From Lepiota brunneoincarnata (taxonomy: Eukaryota; Basidiomycota; Agaricomycetes; Agaricales; Agaricaceae), in contig JAEBUN010000038.1 of the NCBI GenBank assembly GCA_023014365.1, forward strand, positions 62,001 to 126,000: DNA of 64,000 nt, in the 5' to 3' direction. The translations under genes were made by a program, and so were the position numbers. Positions 46,301 to 55,099 of this stretch are shown here, in pieces. The notes under the pieces are model-generated. The model saw only the letters and a program-made list of their open reading frames with translations, was not told the DNA's origin and did no database searches. Position 1 is the stretch's first letter, and each line of letters begins with the position of its first letter.

Positions 46301-46957
46301 GCCACTTGATAAGGTTTCATCGATTTTGCTTCGAATGTTGGTTTTAGTTCGATTTCATGATCAAATGTTCTTGATGGTGGGAATTGTTCAGATGCTTTCT
46401 TGTTGAATATTTTAGCCCATTGGGCAAATCTCTGAGGTATCTCAGGTGGTTCTTTGTTTGATTCTGGTTGTTTTCCTTTTTGGTTTGTTGATTTTGTCAG
46501 GTTATGTTGCTCATTGTGGAGCATTGTGACATGTGTTGCTTTGGCATTTACTTCTATTGGGGTTAGAAGCATCGGGTTCATTTCTCTTTCTAAAGAGAAG
46601 GTGTTGAGGTCAACATTTGACAGGTTGACGTATTCTTTGGGGTTTTCCTCAGGTTGAGAGGTTTTTCCAGCCATTATGTCCATGGCGATGGAGTTGAGTT
46701 TGACAGGTCATCATAGGGTTCTGAGGAGTTTGGAAAAATCCTGGTGATTGATTTGGGGTTTCCAAGAGAATGTCTTGGTCTTCCAGTTGATGTTGGGATT
46801 GTATTGCTCCAACCAGGGAAATCCAATGATGAGATCTTTCTCACCAGTGTTTGTGATATACACTTCTAGCATGCAATCTCTTCTATCAATGATGGTCCTG
46901 ATTTTGATGTATTTGTGGATCTTGCCATGTTGATTGTCAGTTTCGTCAATGTTGCTG
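43386..46957 (-). pseudogene. Element B Pol: protease end, RT, RNase H, integrase, chromodomain, many stops
   Basis: Reading leftwards the homology runs from the rest of the protease domain (IIGFPWLEQYNP) through RT ([26 protein letters not shown]), RNase H (IEANASKFASGAVL), the integrase zinc finger (HPGEQ, CPECQQH) and catalytic core (QISWDLITGLLP, TAYHPQTDGS) to a chromodomain (YKIETILNHRRYRGKLQYYV, WKGY). It is broken by at least six stops, mostly TGA or TAG where Trp or Gln is expected. The plus-end side was separated from gag by A2 at 46957/54814. Confidence 0.9.
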
Positions 46958-47608
46958 TGTTAGAGCCGGTGCGGGTCGGGACCGAAGCGGAGGGTCGGGG
47001 TGGTATCCTTGGTATAAGGTAACCGGGGGACAGGGCGAAGTCAGTACGTAGACTTCGGGACCGAGGCAGAGTACGTCGGGCGGGGGGTTGGACTTGCGGC
47101 CTCAGCTTATGTGCTGTGCCCTCCTACTGTCCTAGTCCGTATTTCAGGAAGTCGGAGCCGAAGCGGAGCGAGGCAGAAGAGAGGAGAGGATATGGAACAG
47201 GGAGCTGGTCCGCTGCTCGATTTGATTATCAGACTGAGGAGTACAAGCCAAGTACCTACGGTATATATACTACTGGCCTTACGAACTATGACTCGTACTG
47301 ACTACGTGCGGAGTGAAGCGGAGACCCATATGGTTACAAACGGATTACAAACGAAATGGAGACCGGTACGGGTATGGAGACTGGTAACGTATCTTGACTA
47401 CGGACGGGAAATGGAGACGGGGAAATAGAGACAGCGAGGTTCAGGTGACCACGGCACATGTGGAGGTGGTCGCGTGATCGGGGCAGTGGGTTGCGGTCGG
47501 AGTGAGTCGGGGCCGAGTCGGAGGGCAGAGGGTTGTTGTGTGGAACACACGTGGAGTCGAGAAGCCGAAGTTTAAGTGATTAGACTTATAGTTGGCATGG
47601 ATATGACA
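46958..47608 (-). repeat. 3' LTR of element A2 (copy e)
   Basis: A 651-bp LTR. The polypurine tract adjoins it at 47609-47625 (AAAGGGGGGG followed by CAC in the gag-pol sense). Confidence 0.96.
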
Positions 47609-47683
47609 GTGCCCCCCCTTTAGGGCCGAGCCTCGAGGCCCTAGGCGGTCCAGACCGGGTCCATCGGAAGACATCCGCCCGAG

Positions 47684-47690
47684 TATAAAA
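47684..47690 (+). promoter_or_regulatory. TATA box of the antisense accessory gene
   Basis: TATAAAA lies 51 bp before the start codon at 47741 on the plus strand, outside the LTR. The same spacing is seen in A1 (TATAAAAA at 29388, ATG at 29445). Conservation in both copies supports a dedicated promoter. Confidence 0.65.
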
Positions 47691-47740
47691 ACCGGCGAAC
47701 TGGTTCGGTCCGGAAATACACAACTTGACCTCCTACCACC

Positions 47741-48826
47741 ATGAGCAGCCAATCGTCTCGACAACCAACCGCGGCGGAGCGCAAGGCGCAGTTACTGAGG
47801 GAAAAGGCGGAGCAGGAGGAGCGGATGCAGCTGGAGATTGAGAGGTTGGAAGAGGAGGAACGGCGAGAGGAGGAACGGCGATTGGCGGTAGAGCGCCAAG
47901 AGGAAGAACGGCGACGGATGATTGAACTGCGTCAACGGCAAGCGGAGGAGCGGGCAAGGGAGCGACGGGCGGAAGAGATCAGGCGACAGCAAGAGGAAGC
48001 TGCTGAGGACGAACGTCGGGCGATCCGGGCCCGACTCGTCGCGATGACTACGACGGCTTCATCCAGCCGCCTGCCGGAGCAGCCTATGGAAGTCGACCAT
48101 GAAGAGTCCGACCCGAATTACACGGGCGATGACGCGGCGAGGGACGAAGAGGAGGAGGAGGAGGAGGACTCCGAAGGTTCGGAGGTAAAGGGAAAGGGAA
48201 AAGGAAAGGCGAGGGCGGCCCCGCGGCGGGGCAACAAACACGTATTTGGAGGCGATAACCCGTGCTGGAGATGTCAGCGGGATGAGGTCCGGTGCGAGAT
48301 TGCCGGCGGGTAAGTAAATACAAGAGTTTCTACGATGATAATTGCTGACAAAGGCCCCAGCAACACTAGGAGTTGCCGACGGTGTAGCAAAATGAAGAAA
48401 CGATGCAGGGGTCAAGAAGAGACGGAGCCGAGCGGAGCCGGAGGTTTGTCGGGCCAGCAATTCGAAGGTGAGTAAGGAATCCTGTATTATGATGGATGCC
48501 AATTGATGGACCTTGTAGAGTTGAAACGGCTCATCGAAGAAAGGCACCAGGAGACCGTCAAGAAAATCTACATCCTGGAGGTGCGAATTGAGCGGTCCAT
48601 CGCTCGGTTGGGGGAAAAGGTCGACAAGATGGGGTCGCTTGCTGGCCGCTACGAGCAACTACGGCGTTGGGAGGCTCAGGTGGACGGAAATTGGTCGAGT
48701 GGAAATTTTTCGGAGACGGAGGGTTCGGAGGGGAGTGTCGGGCCCGCTTCGGAGGAGGAGGTGCAGGATTTGATGGAAGAAGTGAATGGGTCGCCCGGGC
48801 TCTCTGGAGACGACACCGATAGGTAG
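47741..48826 (+). CDS. Antisense accessory protein of family A: coiled coil plus Zn(II)2Cys6-type cluster, 3 exons
   Basis: Exons 47741-48309, 48361-48467 and 48519-48826 (two 51-nt GT-AG introns) encode 327 residues. Residues about 12-100 are an unbroken Glu/Arg/Gln-rich heptad-like stretch, predicted coiled coil. An acidic patch and a KGKGKGKARAAPRR basic patch follow. Then comes CWRCQRDEVRC, a 9-residue spacer and CRRCSKMKKRC, which is CX2CX6CX9CX2CX6C, the pattern of fungal binuclear zinc clusters that bind DNA. A second helical segment (LKRLIEERHQETVKKIYILE) and an acidic tail end the protein. It converges on pol with 69 bp between stop codons. Sequence-specific DNA or RNA binding is likely; its role for the element is unknown. 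Confidence 0.85.
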
Positions 48827-48895
48827 TTGTACGGGGTTGTTTTTTGGGTTTGTTTAATACATGGTTGTTTCTTGGTGTGATGTGTGGTCAGTAAC

Positions 48896-51800
48896 TCAAA
48901 GTGAGTGAAGAGGACCAGGCTTTGCAGGGTAAGAGGAATGAAAAGCCTCTACGAGATCTATAGCATGTTCAAGCTCGGTGGCTGGCAACCACGAGGACTC
49001 TTCTTCAGTGTCTTCGTAACCTAACCAGATGACTTTATAGAGGAGCTTGCACGCGCGGCGCCGATCGATCTTAGAGTCGACGATGCGGGCAATCTCGTAT
49101 TCTGGTTCACCGTCAATGGAAACCGGCGCGGGCGGCGGATCCGATCGGGCGGGTATGGTGTTAGGTGTGGCTGGTTCGAGCATGGAAACATGGAAGACTG
49201 GGTGTACTCCACGCATGGAGTCGGGAAGTCGGAGTGTAAGGGAGTGAGTACCTGCTTGTGCAATGATCTCATAAGGCCCAAGGTACTTTTCGGAGAGTTT
49301 TTTGGAGGGACGGGTGGTGCGGAAGAATTGGGCTTTCACGAATACCTTTTGTCCAACCTTGAAGTCCGGGGCGGGGAGTCGGCGGGCGTCGGCGGAGGTC
49401 TGATAACGTTGCTGGGCTAGCGCTATTTCGGACTTCAAGGTGGTGTGTAGGTCGTCGAGGTCAACAGCAAAATGGCGGGCCCGAGCGGAGGCGAGATCGC
49501 GTTCAGGATGAACTGTGATGTTCGGATGGTATCCTTTATTAGCGAAGAACGGGGAGATACCGGTGGTGGCACTAGGAGCGTTGTTGTAAGCGAACTCGGC
49601 TAGTGGTAGTAATTCGGACCAATTGTCCTGTTGGTAGTTACAGTAGACCCGAAGATATTGTTCGAGGGTCTGGTTGGTGCGTTCCGTCTGTCCGTCGCCT
49701 TCTGGATGGTAGCCCGAAGTGAAATGTAACTTCATATCGAGGGCTTGTCCCAATGAGCGGAAGAAGTGGGAGACGAATTCGGAGCCGCGGTCGGAGGTAA
49801 CATGTTCGGGTACGCCGTGCTTGGAGAAGACGTGGAGGATGAATAGGCAGGCGAGGTCGGAGGAGGTGACGGTATCATAAGTCGGGATGAAGAGGGATTG
49901 CTTGGTGAGTCTGTCAACGATTACTAGGATGGCGTCGTAGCCGGAGGAGGCGGGGAGTTTTTCGATGAAGTCCATGGAGATTGAATTCCAAGGGCGTTCG
50001 GGAATGGGGAGTTGTTTGAGGAGACCGTAGGGACGGTGGCGCTGGGGTTTAGACCTCATACAGGTGACACAAGACTTACAGAAATCCTTGACGAAGGTGC
50101 GGGCACTAGGCCAGGTGTATTCGCGCCGGATGAGTTCTAGCGTTTTGTTCTGACCGAAGTGTCCGGCTAGGACATGATCATGCTTGTACTGGAGGACCCG
50201 AAGTTGGAGATTGTCGGCGTCAGGGACGTAGATTCTGTCGTCTAGTAGAAGGAAACCTTTATCATTAACTGACCAACGGCCTTCTGGGCTAGCAAGGTGG
50301 GCGGAAGCGGTCGGATCCGCTGGTAGGGCGGCGAGGATATCGCGGTGTAGCTGGTCGAGATCCATGACTACAGCTGCACGAAGGGAAGGGGCGTAAAGAG
50401 TGGTGGCACGGACGGAGGCCGCGAGTTGTTCATGAGTGAACACAGGCCGGAAGTTGTGCGGGTTGACCGATGCATAGTCGCTATTCCCCCCTTTAGGGTA
50501 GACGTCCCATCGTCTAGTTAGGGCGTCAGGCTTGGTACCGAGGCGGCCGGGTCGGAAACGGATGACGAGGTGGAACTGGGATAGGAACTCGGACCAACGA
50601 GCTTGGCGGCGAGTGAGGATTTTGGTGGTGCAGAAGTATTCAAGGTTTTTGTGGTCGGTGACTACATCAATAGTAAGAGGGGCACCCTCAAGATAGTGCC
50701 GCCAGATACGAAAAGCCTCGAATATCGCCAGGAGTTCCTTGTCGTGGGTGTCATAATTAAGTTCGGCCGTGTTAAAGGTGCGGGAATGGAATGCAACGGG
50801 GTGAACCTCTCCGTCATCGGTGATGATAGAGAGGATAGCCGCAAGGGCGTAGTCGGAGGCGTCGGTCTCGACAATGATCTGAGCATCGGGGGCCCAAGGA
50901 GTGAGGACGGGGGCGGATATGAATGCTTCTTTCAGGGAACTGAAGGATTCGCGGCATTCGTCGGTGAAATTCCATTTCACATCTTTGCGGGTGAGGCGGG
51001 TGAGCGGAACGACGATGTCGGAGTAACCGTGAATGAAGCGACGGTAGAAATTGGCGAAACCTAAGAAGGACTGGATGTCCTTGACTTTCTTAGGTTCAGG
51101 CCACTCCTGGATGGTCTTGACCTTGGATTGGTCCATTCGGAGACCATCGGGGGAAAGAATGTAGCCGAGGTATTCCACTGTGTCAGAGTGGAATTGGCAT
51201 TTGTCAGGGCGGGCGTATAGGCCGTGTTGTCGGAGCCGCTTGAGGACCTCCTTGACTTGGTCACGATGGATACTATGATTGTCGGAGTATATCAGAATGT
51301 CGTCAAGGTAAATAGTAACGCAGACGTCGAGCATGTCCTTGAATATATCGTTCATGAACCGCTGGAAGGTGGCGGGGGCATTGGTGAGGCCGAAAGGCAT
51401 AACCATCCATTCGAAGGAGCCGTAGCGGGTCCGAAAGGCGGTCTTCCATTCGTCGCCGTCAGCAACGCGGACTAGATGGTAAGCGTGACGGAGGTCGATT
51501 TTGGTATATACGCGAGCTTTGCGAGGGGAGTCTAAGAGGTCGGAGATGAGCGGAAGGGGGTAGCGATCCTTCTTGGTAATACGGTTGAGACCTCTAAAAT
51601 CAACACATAAACGGAGGGAGCCGTCCTTTTTCTTGACGAAGAGGACCGGGGCTCCATGAGGAGAAGTGGAGGGGCGAATGAAGCCAATAGATAAATGTTC
51701 GTCAATGAAATCACGTAGAGCTCCAAGCTCTGATTGTGAAAGGGAGTAAATGGTACCGACCGGAGGCTGACCGCCATCCTCTAGGTTAATCTGGAGGTCG

Positions 51801-52705
51801 TAAGGGCGGTGTGGAGCGAGTGTGTCAGCACGCGATTTACTGAAAACATTGGCGAACTCGTGGTATTCCTCGGGGATGGACGAGAGGTCAGCCGGGTCAT
51901 CGGAGACAGAAGAAGACGCGGCCGACGTGGAGGCGGCGGAGAGGTTGATTCGGAATTGTTGGGAGCCAGGGAGCTTGGCAGCGCGGATAAAGGCAGGAGC
52001 GTTTATCAAGGAGATATGCGGTTTCGCAATGGGGACAGGTTGGGACGAGGTCCCGGACAGGGGTGGTGAACCTAGGTCAGGAGTGTCAGGGGTGGCCGTA
52101 AGCGGGGCCGATGCGGGTGCGACGCAGGTAGAGACGGAAGCAGGATTCTCGAGTAGGGATGGCCGGAAAGTAATACTGCCCAAAGCCCAGTCAATCAACG
52201 GATTGTAGCGGGTGAGCCAGTTGTGTCCTAAGACCACAGAACAGGAAGAGTCGAGCTGGGTGACATAAGTGTCCAAAATGATAGATTCACCGGAGGGGAA
52301 GGATACAGGCAGTTGCGCAAGTTCCGTAATGTAGGCGTTTGAGGTCCCATCAAATAACCGAAGTTCAATAGCCGGGATGGACGAGGTTGGAATACTATGA
52401 GAACGAACGAAAGAAGAGTCCACAAAACAGTGAGTAGAACCACTATCAACAAGAGCTTTGAAAGGAGAAAAAGAAGAAGAAAAGTCAGAACTAACTACAT
52501 TGTCCGTTGTAGAAAGCGGGTCCGAAGCGGAGAGTACAGGAGCGGAAACAGAGGGTAACAAAGTAACTAAAGGAGAAGTTAATGTAATATGAAGAGAGTT
52601 TGGATCGGAAAGAGCGGACGCATTGAGACGGAAACTCTCTGGAGCACAGCAGAGTTCAATGCGATCCTCAGTCTGTGCAGAGGCCTGAGGACCGCCGACT
52701 ATTTT
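48896..52705 (-). CDS. pol: A2 Pol: protease, reverse transcriptase, RNase H, integrase, chromodomain
   Basis: The frame is open from the gag stop (entry by a -1 shift) for 1269 codons. Counting from codon 49 of this frame (52561), the features are protease LVDSGS (39-41), RT with LCVDFRGLNR (about 319) and YLDD (418-421), RNase H ETDASDYA (about 567), the integrase zinc finger with H795, H801 and C831/C834, and core residues D864, D924 and E960 spaced D59D35E. A chromodomain (EYEIARIVDSK, KVIWLGYEDTEEESSW, about 1145-1200) follows. The protein copies the RNA to DNA and inserts it; the chromodomain is known in this group to target modified chromatin. Confidence 0.96.
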   Translation of the reverse strand, partial: KIVGGPQASAQTEDRIELCCAPESFRLNASALSDPNSLHITLTSPLVTLLPSVSAPVLSASDPLSTTDNVVSSDFSSSFSPFKALVDSGSTHCFVDSSFVRSHSIPTSSIPAIELRLFDGTSNAYITELAQLPVSFPSGESIILDTYVTQLDSSCSVVLGHNWLTRYNPLIDWALGSITFRPSLLENPASVSTCVAPASAPLTATPDTPDLGSPPLSGTSSQPVPIAKPHISLINAPAFIRAAKLPGSQQFRINLSAASTSAASSSVSDDPADLSSIPEEYHEFANVFSKSRADTLAPHRPYDLQINLEDGGQPPVGTIYSLSQSELGALRDFIDEHLSIGFIRPSTSPHGAPVLFVKKKDGSLRLCVDFRGLNRITKKDRYPLPLISDLLDSPRKARVYTKIDLRHAYHLVRVADGDEWKTAFRTRYGSFEWMVMPFGLTNAPATFQRFMNDIFKDMLDVCVTIYLDDILIYSDNHSIHRDQVKEVLKRLRQHGLYARPDKCQFHSDTVEYLGYILSPDGLRMDQSKVKTIQEWPEPKKVKDIQSFLGFANFYRRFIHGYSDIVVPLTRLTRKDVKWNFTDECRESFSSLKEAFISAPVLTPWAPDAQIIVETDASDYALAAILSIITDDGEVHPVAFHSRTFNTAELNYDTHDKELLAIFEAFRIWRHYLEGAPLTIDVVTDHKNLEYFCTTKILTRRQARWSEFLSQFHLVIRFRPGRLGTKPDALTRRWDVYPKGGNSDYASVNPHNFRPVFTHEQLAASVRATTLYAPSLRAAVVMDLDQLHRDILAALPADPTASAHLASPEGRWSVNDKGFLLLDDRIYVPDADNLQLRVLQYKHDHVLAGHFGQNKTLELIRREYTWPSARTFVKDFCKSCVTCMRSKPQRHRPYGLLKQLPIPERPWNSISMDFIEKLPASSGYDAILVIVDRLTKQSLFIPTYDTVTSSDLACLFILHVFSKHGVPEHVTSDRGSEFVSHFFRSLGQALDMKLHFTSGYHPEGDGQTERTNQTLEQYLRVYCNYQQDNWSELLPLAEFAYNNAPSATTGISPFFANKGYHPNITVHPERDLASARARHFAVDLDDLHTTLKSEIALAQQRYQTSADARRLPAPDFKVGQKVFVKAQFFRTTRPSKKLSEKYLGPYEIIAQAGTHSLTLRLPDSMRGVHPVFHVSMLEPATPNTIPARSDPPPAPVSIDGEPEYEIARIVDSKIDRRRACKLLYKVIWLGYEDTEEESSWLPATELEHAIDLVEAFHSSYPAKPGPLHSL

Positions 52706-54105
52706 TCCGAGCTCGGAAGAGCCGGCGCGTCTGTCTCGGGAATCTGAGCCTGTCGGCCTTTAGCCTTGGCGTCAGGAAATTTCTTCTTGTCGCAGTTGGC
52801 AGCCCTGTGATTGGGATCTGCGCAGACAAGGCAGAGGTTATTGTCGAAACGTCGTTGACGTTCCTCGGGGGTTAATTTACCGTCCTTACCAAGTTTACTA
52901 GTAAGGTCGGACTTTGGCGGGGCCGATTTCTGACCGGCGGACGGGTTGGGCGGATTGCCCTTGAAGATGTTATTACTGGGGGTGCTGCCTTTGTTGTTAC
53001 TGTTGGCAGGCTTGGCGGCAGGTTGATGGTTTGTCGCGGTGGAAGGGGATGGGTTACCTCCAGGTTTCCTAGAGGCGGTCGGGTCCGAAGCGGCTTTGGC
53101 GCGGGCCTTCTCGCGTTGGCGTTCCCAGTAGCGAGCATCGATCTTCATCGCTGCTGCTCGCATTTCGATGAAGGTGTCGGGCTTGCCGTCGGGCTGATTG
53201 GACAGAATGTCCTGGATGCGGTCGGGGAGGCCTTTGTAGTAGCGGTGACAGAATACTTCGTCACCCCAGCGGAGTTGGCCAGTTAGACGGAGGAAATCGA
53301 CGTTGTAGACGGCGATCTTCTCGTCGTAGCGCATTCGGAGGGAGTCGAGCTGCTCAGCAGCTTCTCCGGTCGGATCCGCGGGACCGAAATTGGTCTGCAG
53401 TTCCAGGGTGAACTGGTCCCAGTCCTCGATCCAGTCGTGTATTATTCCGTGGTTGTTGGCCTCGTCGAGGCCGATTTCGAAGTGTTGCTGTGCCACGCCT
53501 GTGAGGTATGTCAACGCGAAGTTGACCTTGGTGGCGGGGATAGCGAACTGGGCCGGGTTAGTACGGAAATAGAGCCGACATTGGAAGAGGAAGGGTTTGA
53601 GTTTGGCGGGGTCGGAACCTGTAAAGATGTCAGGTTCGCGAGCTTTGGTACGGGGAGATCGAGGAGGCTGTGGGGCTTGAGAGTTCCCACGGCCGTCCAT
53701 TTGGTCGGCTATGCGTTGGAAAACTCGGAGTATGAGTCTATCATGGTCGTCTCGGGTGTTGCCAGGTGGGATGTTGTTGTTGTTGTCGCCGTTGTCTGAT
53801 GGTTCGTCGTCGCCCGGGGGCCCGTCCCCATTGTCAGGATAGTCATCGGGATCACCAGGGTCGCTGGGATCAGGATTGGGGTCGGGGCCGTCGTCGGGGC
53901 CGTCGGGAGTCCGGAATACTGAAGGTTGTATATCTTCAGAGAAGCGGTCGGGAGTCGATGGTGCGACCGATTGTAGACGAGAGCGAGGAGCCCTCGGGGA
54001 GTCGGGTTGCAGTTCTTCGGAAAGGGGTTGTCGAGCGACACGTCTACTACGGCGAACGGCTGGAGTTACCAGAGTGCGAGTACGGGTAACTGTTCGAGAG
54101 ACCAT
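52699..54105 (-). CDS. gag: A2 Gag (capsid and nucleocapsid), 468 aa
   Basis: The frame has an Arg-rich start (RRSRRVARQ), a Pro/Asp/Gly-rich low-complexity stretch (about 70-115), the capsid-like domain (REPDIFTGSDPAKLKPFLFQC through WDQFTLELQTNFG and YYKGLPDRIQDIL), a basic Pro/Asn-rich linker and the CCHC knuckle CLVCADPNHRAANC near the end. It forms the intracellular particle that packages element RNA. The stop TAG follows GAAAAA, the presumed shift site into pol. Confidence 0.95.
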   Translation of the reverse strand: MVSRTVTRTRTLVTPAVRRSRRVARQPLSEELQPDSPRAPRSRLQSVAPSTPDRFSEDIQPSVFRTPDGPDDGPDPNPDPSDPGDPDDYPDNGDGPPGDDEPSDNGDNNNNIPPGNTRDDHDRLILRVFQRIADQMDGRGNSQAPQPPRSPRTKAREPDIFTGSDPAKLKPFLFQCRLYFRTNPAQFAIPATKVNFALTYLTGVAQQHFEIGLDEANNHGIIHDWIEDWDQFTLELQTNFGPADPTGEAAEQLDSLRMRYDEKIAVYNVDFLRLTGQLRWGDEVFCHRYYKGLPDRIQDILSNQPDGKPDTFIEMRAAAMKIDARYWERQREKARAKAASDPTASRKPGGNPSPSTATNHQPAAKPANSNNKGSTPSNNIFKGNPPNPSAGQKSAPPKSDLTSKLGKDGKLTPEERQRRFDNNLCLVCADPNHRAANCDKKKFPDAKAKGRQAQIPETDAPALPSSEK

Positions 54106-54145
54106 GGTTAGAAAAATTCAGAGTGTGGTGGACAGGAGGAGTTTG

Positions 54146-54156
54146 AGTCTGATAAT
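54146..54156 (-). promoter_or_regulatory. Self-priming primer-binding site of A2
   Basis: Two nucleotides inside the 5' LTR, the gag-pol strand reads ATTATCAGACT. This is the exact complement of AGTCTGATAAT in the same LTR at 54435-54425, whose first base lies 34 nt downstream of the TATA site (54469). No tRNA-type TGG start is present. The arrangement matches Tf1, where the first 11 nt of the RNA prime minus-strand synthesis. Confidence 0.75.
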
Positions 54157-54158
54157 AC

Positions 54159-54808
54159 TGTTAGAGCCAGTGCGGGTCGGGACCGAAGCGGAGGGTCGGG
54201 GTGGTATCCTTGGTATAAGGTAACCGGGGGACAGGGCGAAGTCAGTACGTAGACTTCGGGACCGAGGCGGAGTACGTCGGGCGGGGGTTGGACTTGCGGC
54301 CTCAGCTTATGTGCTGTGCCCTCCTACTGTCCTAGTCCGTATTTCAGGAAGTCGGAGCCGAAGCGGAGCGAGGCAGAAGAGAGGAGAGGATATGGAACAG
54401 GGAGCTGGTCCGCTGCTCGATTCGATTATCAGACTGAGGAGTACAAGCCAAGTACCTACGGTATATATACTACTGGCCTTACGAACTATGACTCGTACTG
54501 ACTACGTGCGGAGTGAAGCGGAGACCCATATGGTTACAAACGGATTACAAACGAAATGGAGACCGGTACGGGTATGGAGACTGGTAACGTATCTTGACTA
54601 CGGACGGGAAATGGAGACGGGGAAATAGAGACAGCGAGGTTCAGGTGACCACGGCACGTGTGGAGGTGGTCGTGTGATCGGGGCAGTGGGTTGCGGTCGG
54701 AGTGAGTCGGGGCCGAGTCGGAGGGCAGAGGGTTGTTGTGTGGAACACACGTGGAGTCGAGAAGCCGAAGTTTAAGTGATTAGACTTATAGTTGGCATGG
54801 ATATGACA
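54159..54808 (-). repeat. 5' LTR of element A2 (copy f)
   Basis: A 650-bp LTR. In the gag-pol sense it has TATATATA at 54469-54462 and the presumed RNA start at 54435. Confidence 0.96.
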
Positions 54809-54813
54809 TGCTG

Positions 54814-55013
54814 AGAGGGATTGGTTGGTCAAGCTGCTTGGTTTGATAACCATATCGTTCAACAACTTTGTGGGATATGAAATTCCCTTGGGCTCCTGAG
54901 TCTATCAGGGCAGTGATGGCCATGGGTTTTGATGTCCATTCACTCCAAATCTTGATGGGTAAGAAAAGGGATTGTTTATTCAGGGATAGTTGTAATTGTA
55001 CAGAGTTTATCAA
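54814..55013 (-). pseudogene. Element B aspartic protease, N-terminal half
   Basis: The frame contains ITALIDSGAQGNFISHKVV, the catalytic DSG motif of a retroviral-type protease, and is cut at 54814 by A2. The other half resumes at 46957 leftwards. Confidence 0.85.
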
Positions 55014-55099
55014 GAAAATGTCCTTCTGGGAGTGAGAGTATGAAATGTCCTTCTGAGTTCTGGAATGTGCAGGGGCACATCGGTTGACAGCATTCCTTT

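Larger units (their letters stand above)
46958..54808 (-). mobile_element. Chromovirus A2, complete and apparently intact, 7851 bp
   Basis: LTRs 46958-47608 and 54159-54808 differ by five substitutions and one indel by eye. The insertion duplicates TGCTG (46953-46957 and 54809-54813) inside the protease gene of element B. In the gag-pol sense the order is 5' LTR, self-priming site, gag (468 aa), pol in the -1 frame, polypurine tract and 3' LTR, with a convergent three-exon antisense gene between pol and the polypurine tract. All reading frames are open, so it is a candidate active element. Confidence 0.97.

Noticed and set aside
46958..47608. Reading the LTRs in the plus orientation as the transcribed direction
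   Set aside because: The polypurine tract, the priming site, gag and pol all fit the minus orientation; plus-strand reading would place the polypurine tract at the wrong end.
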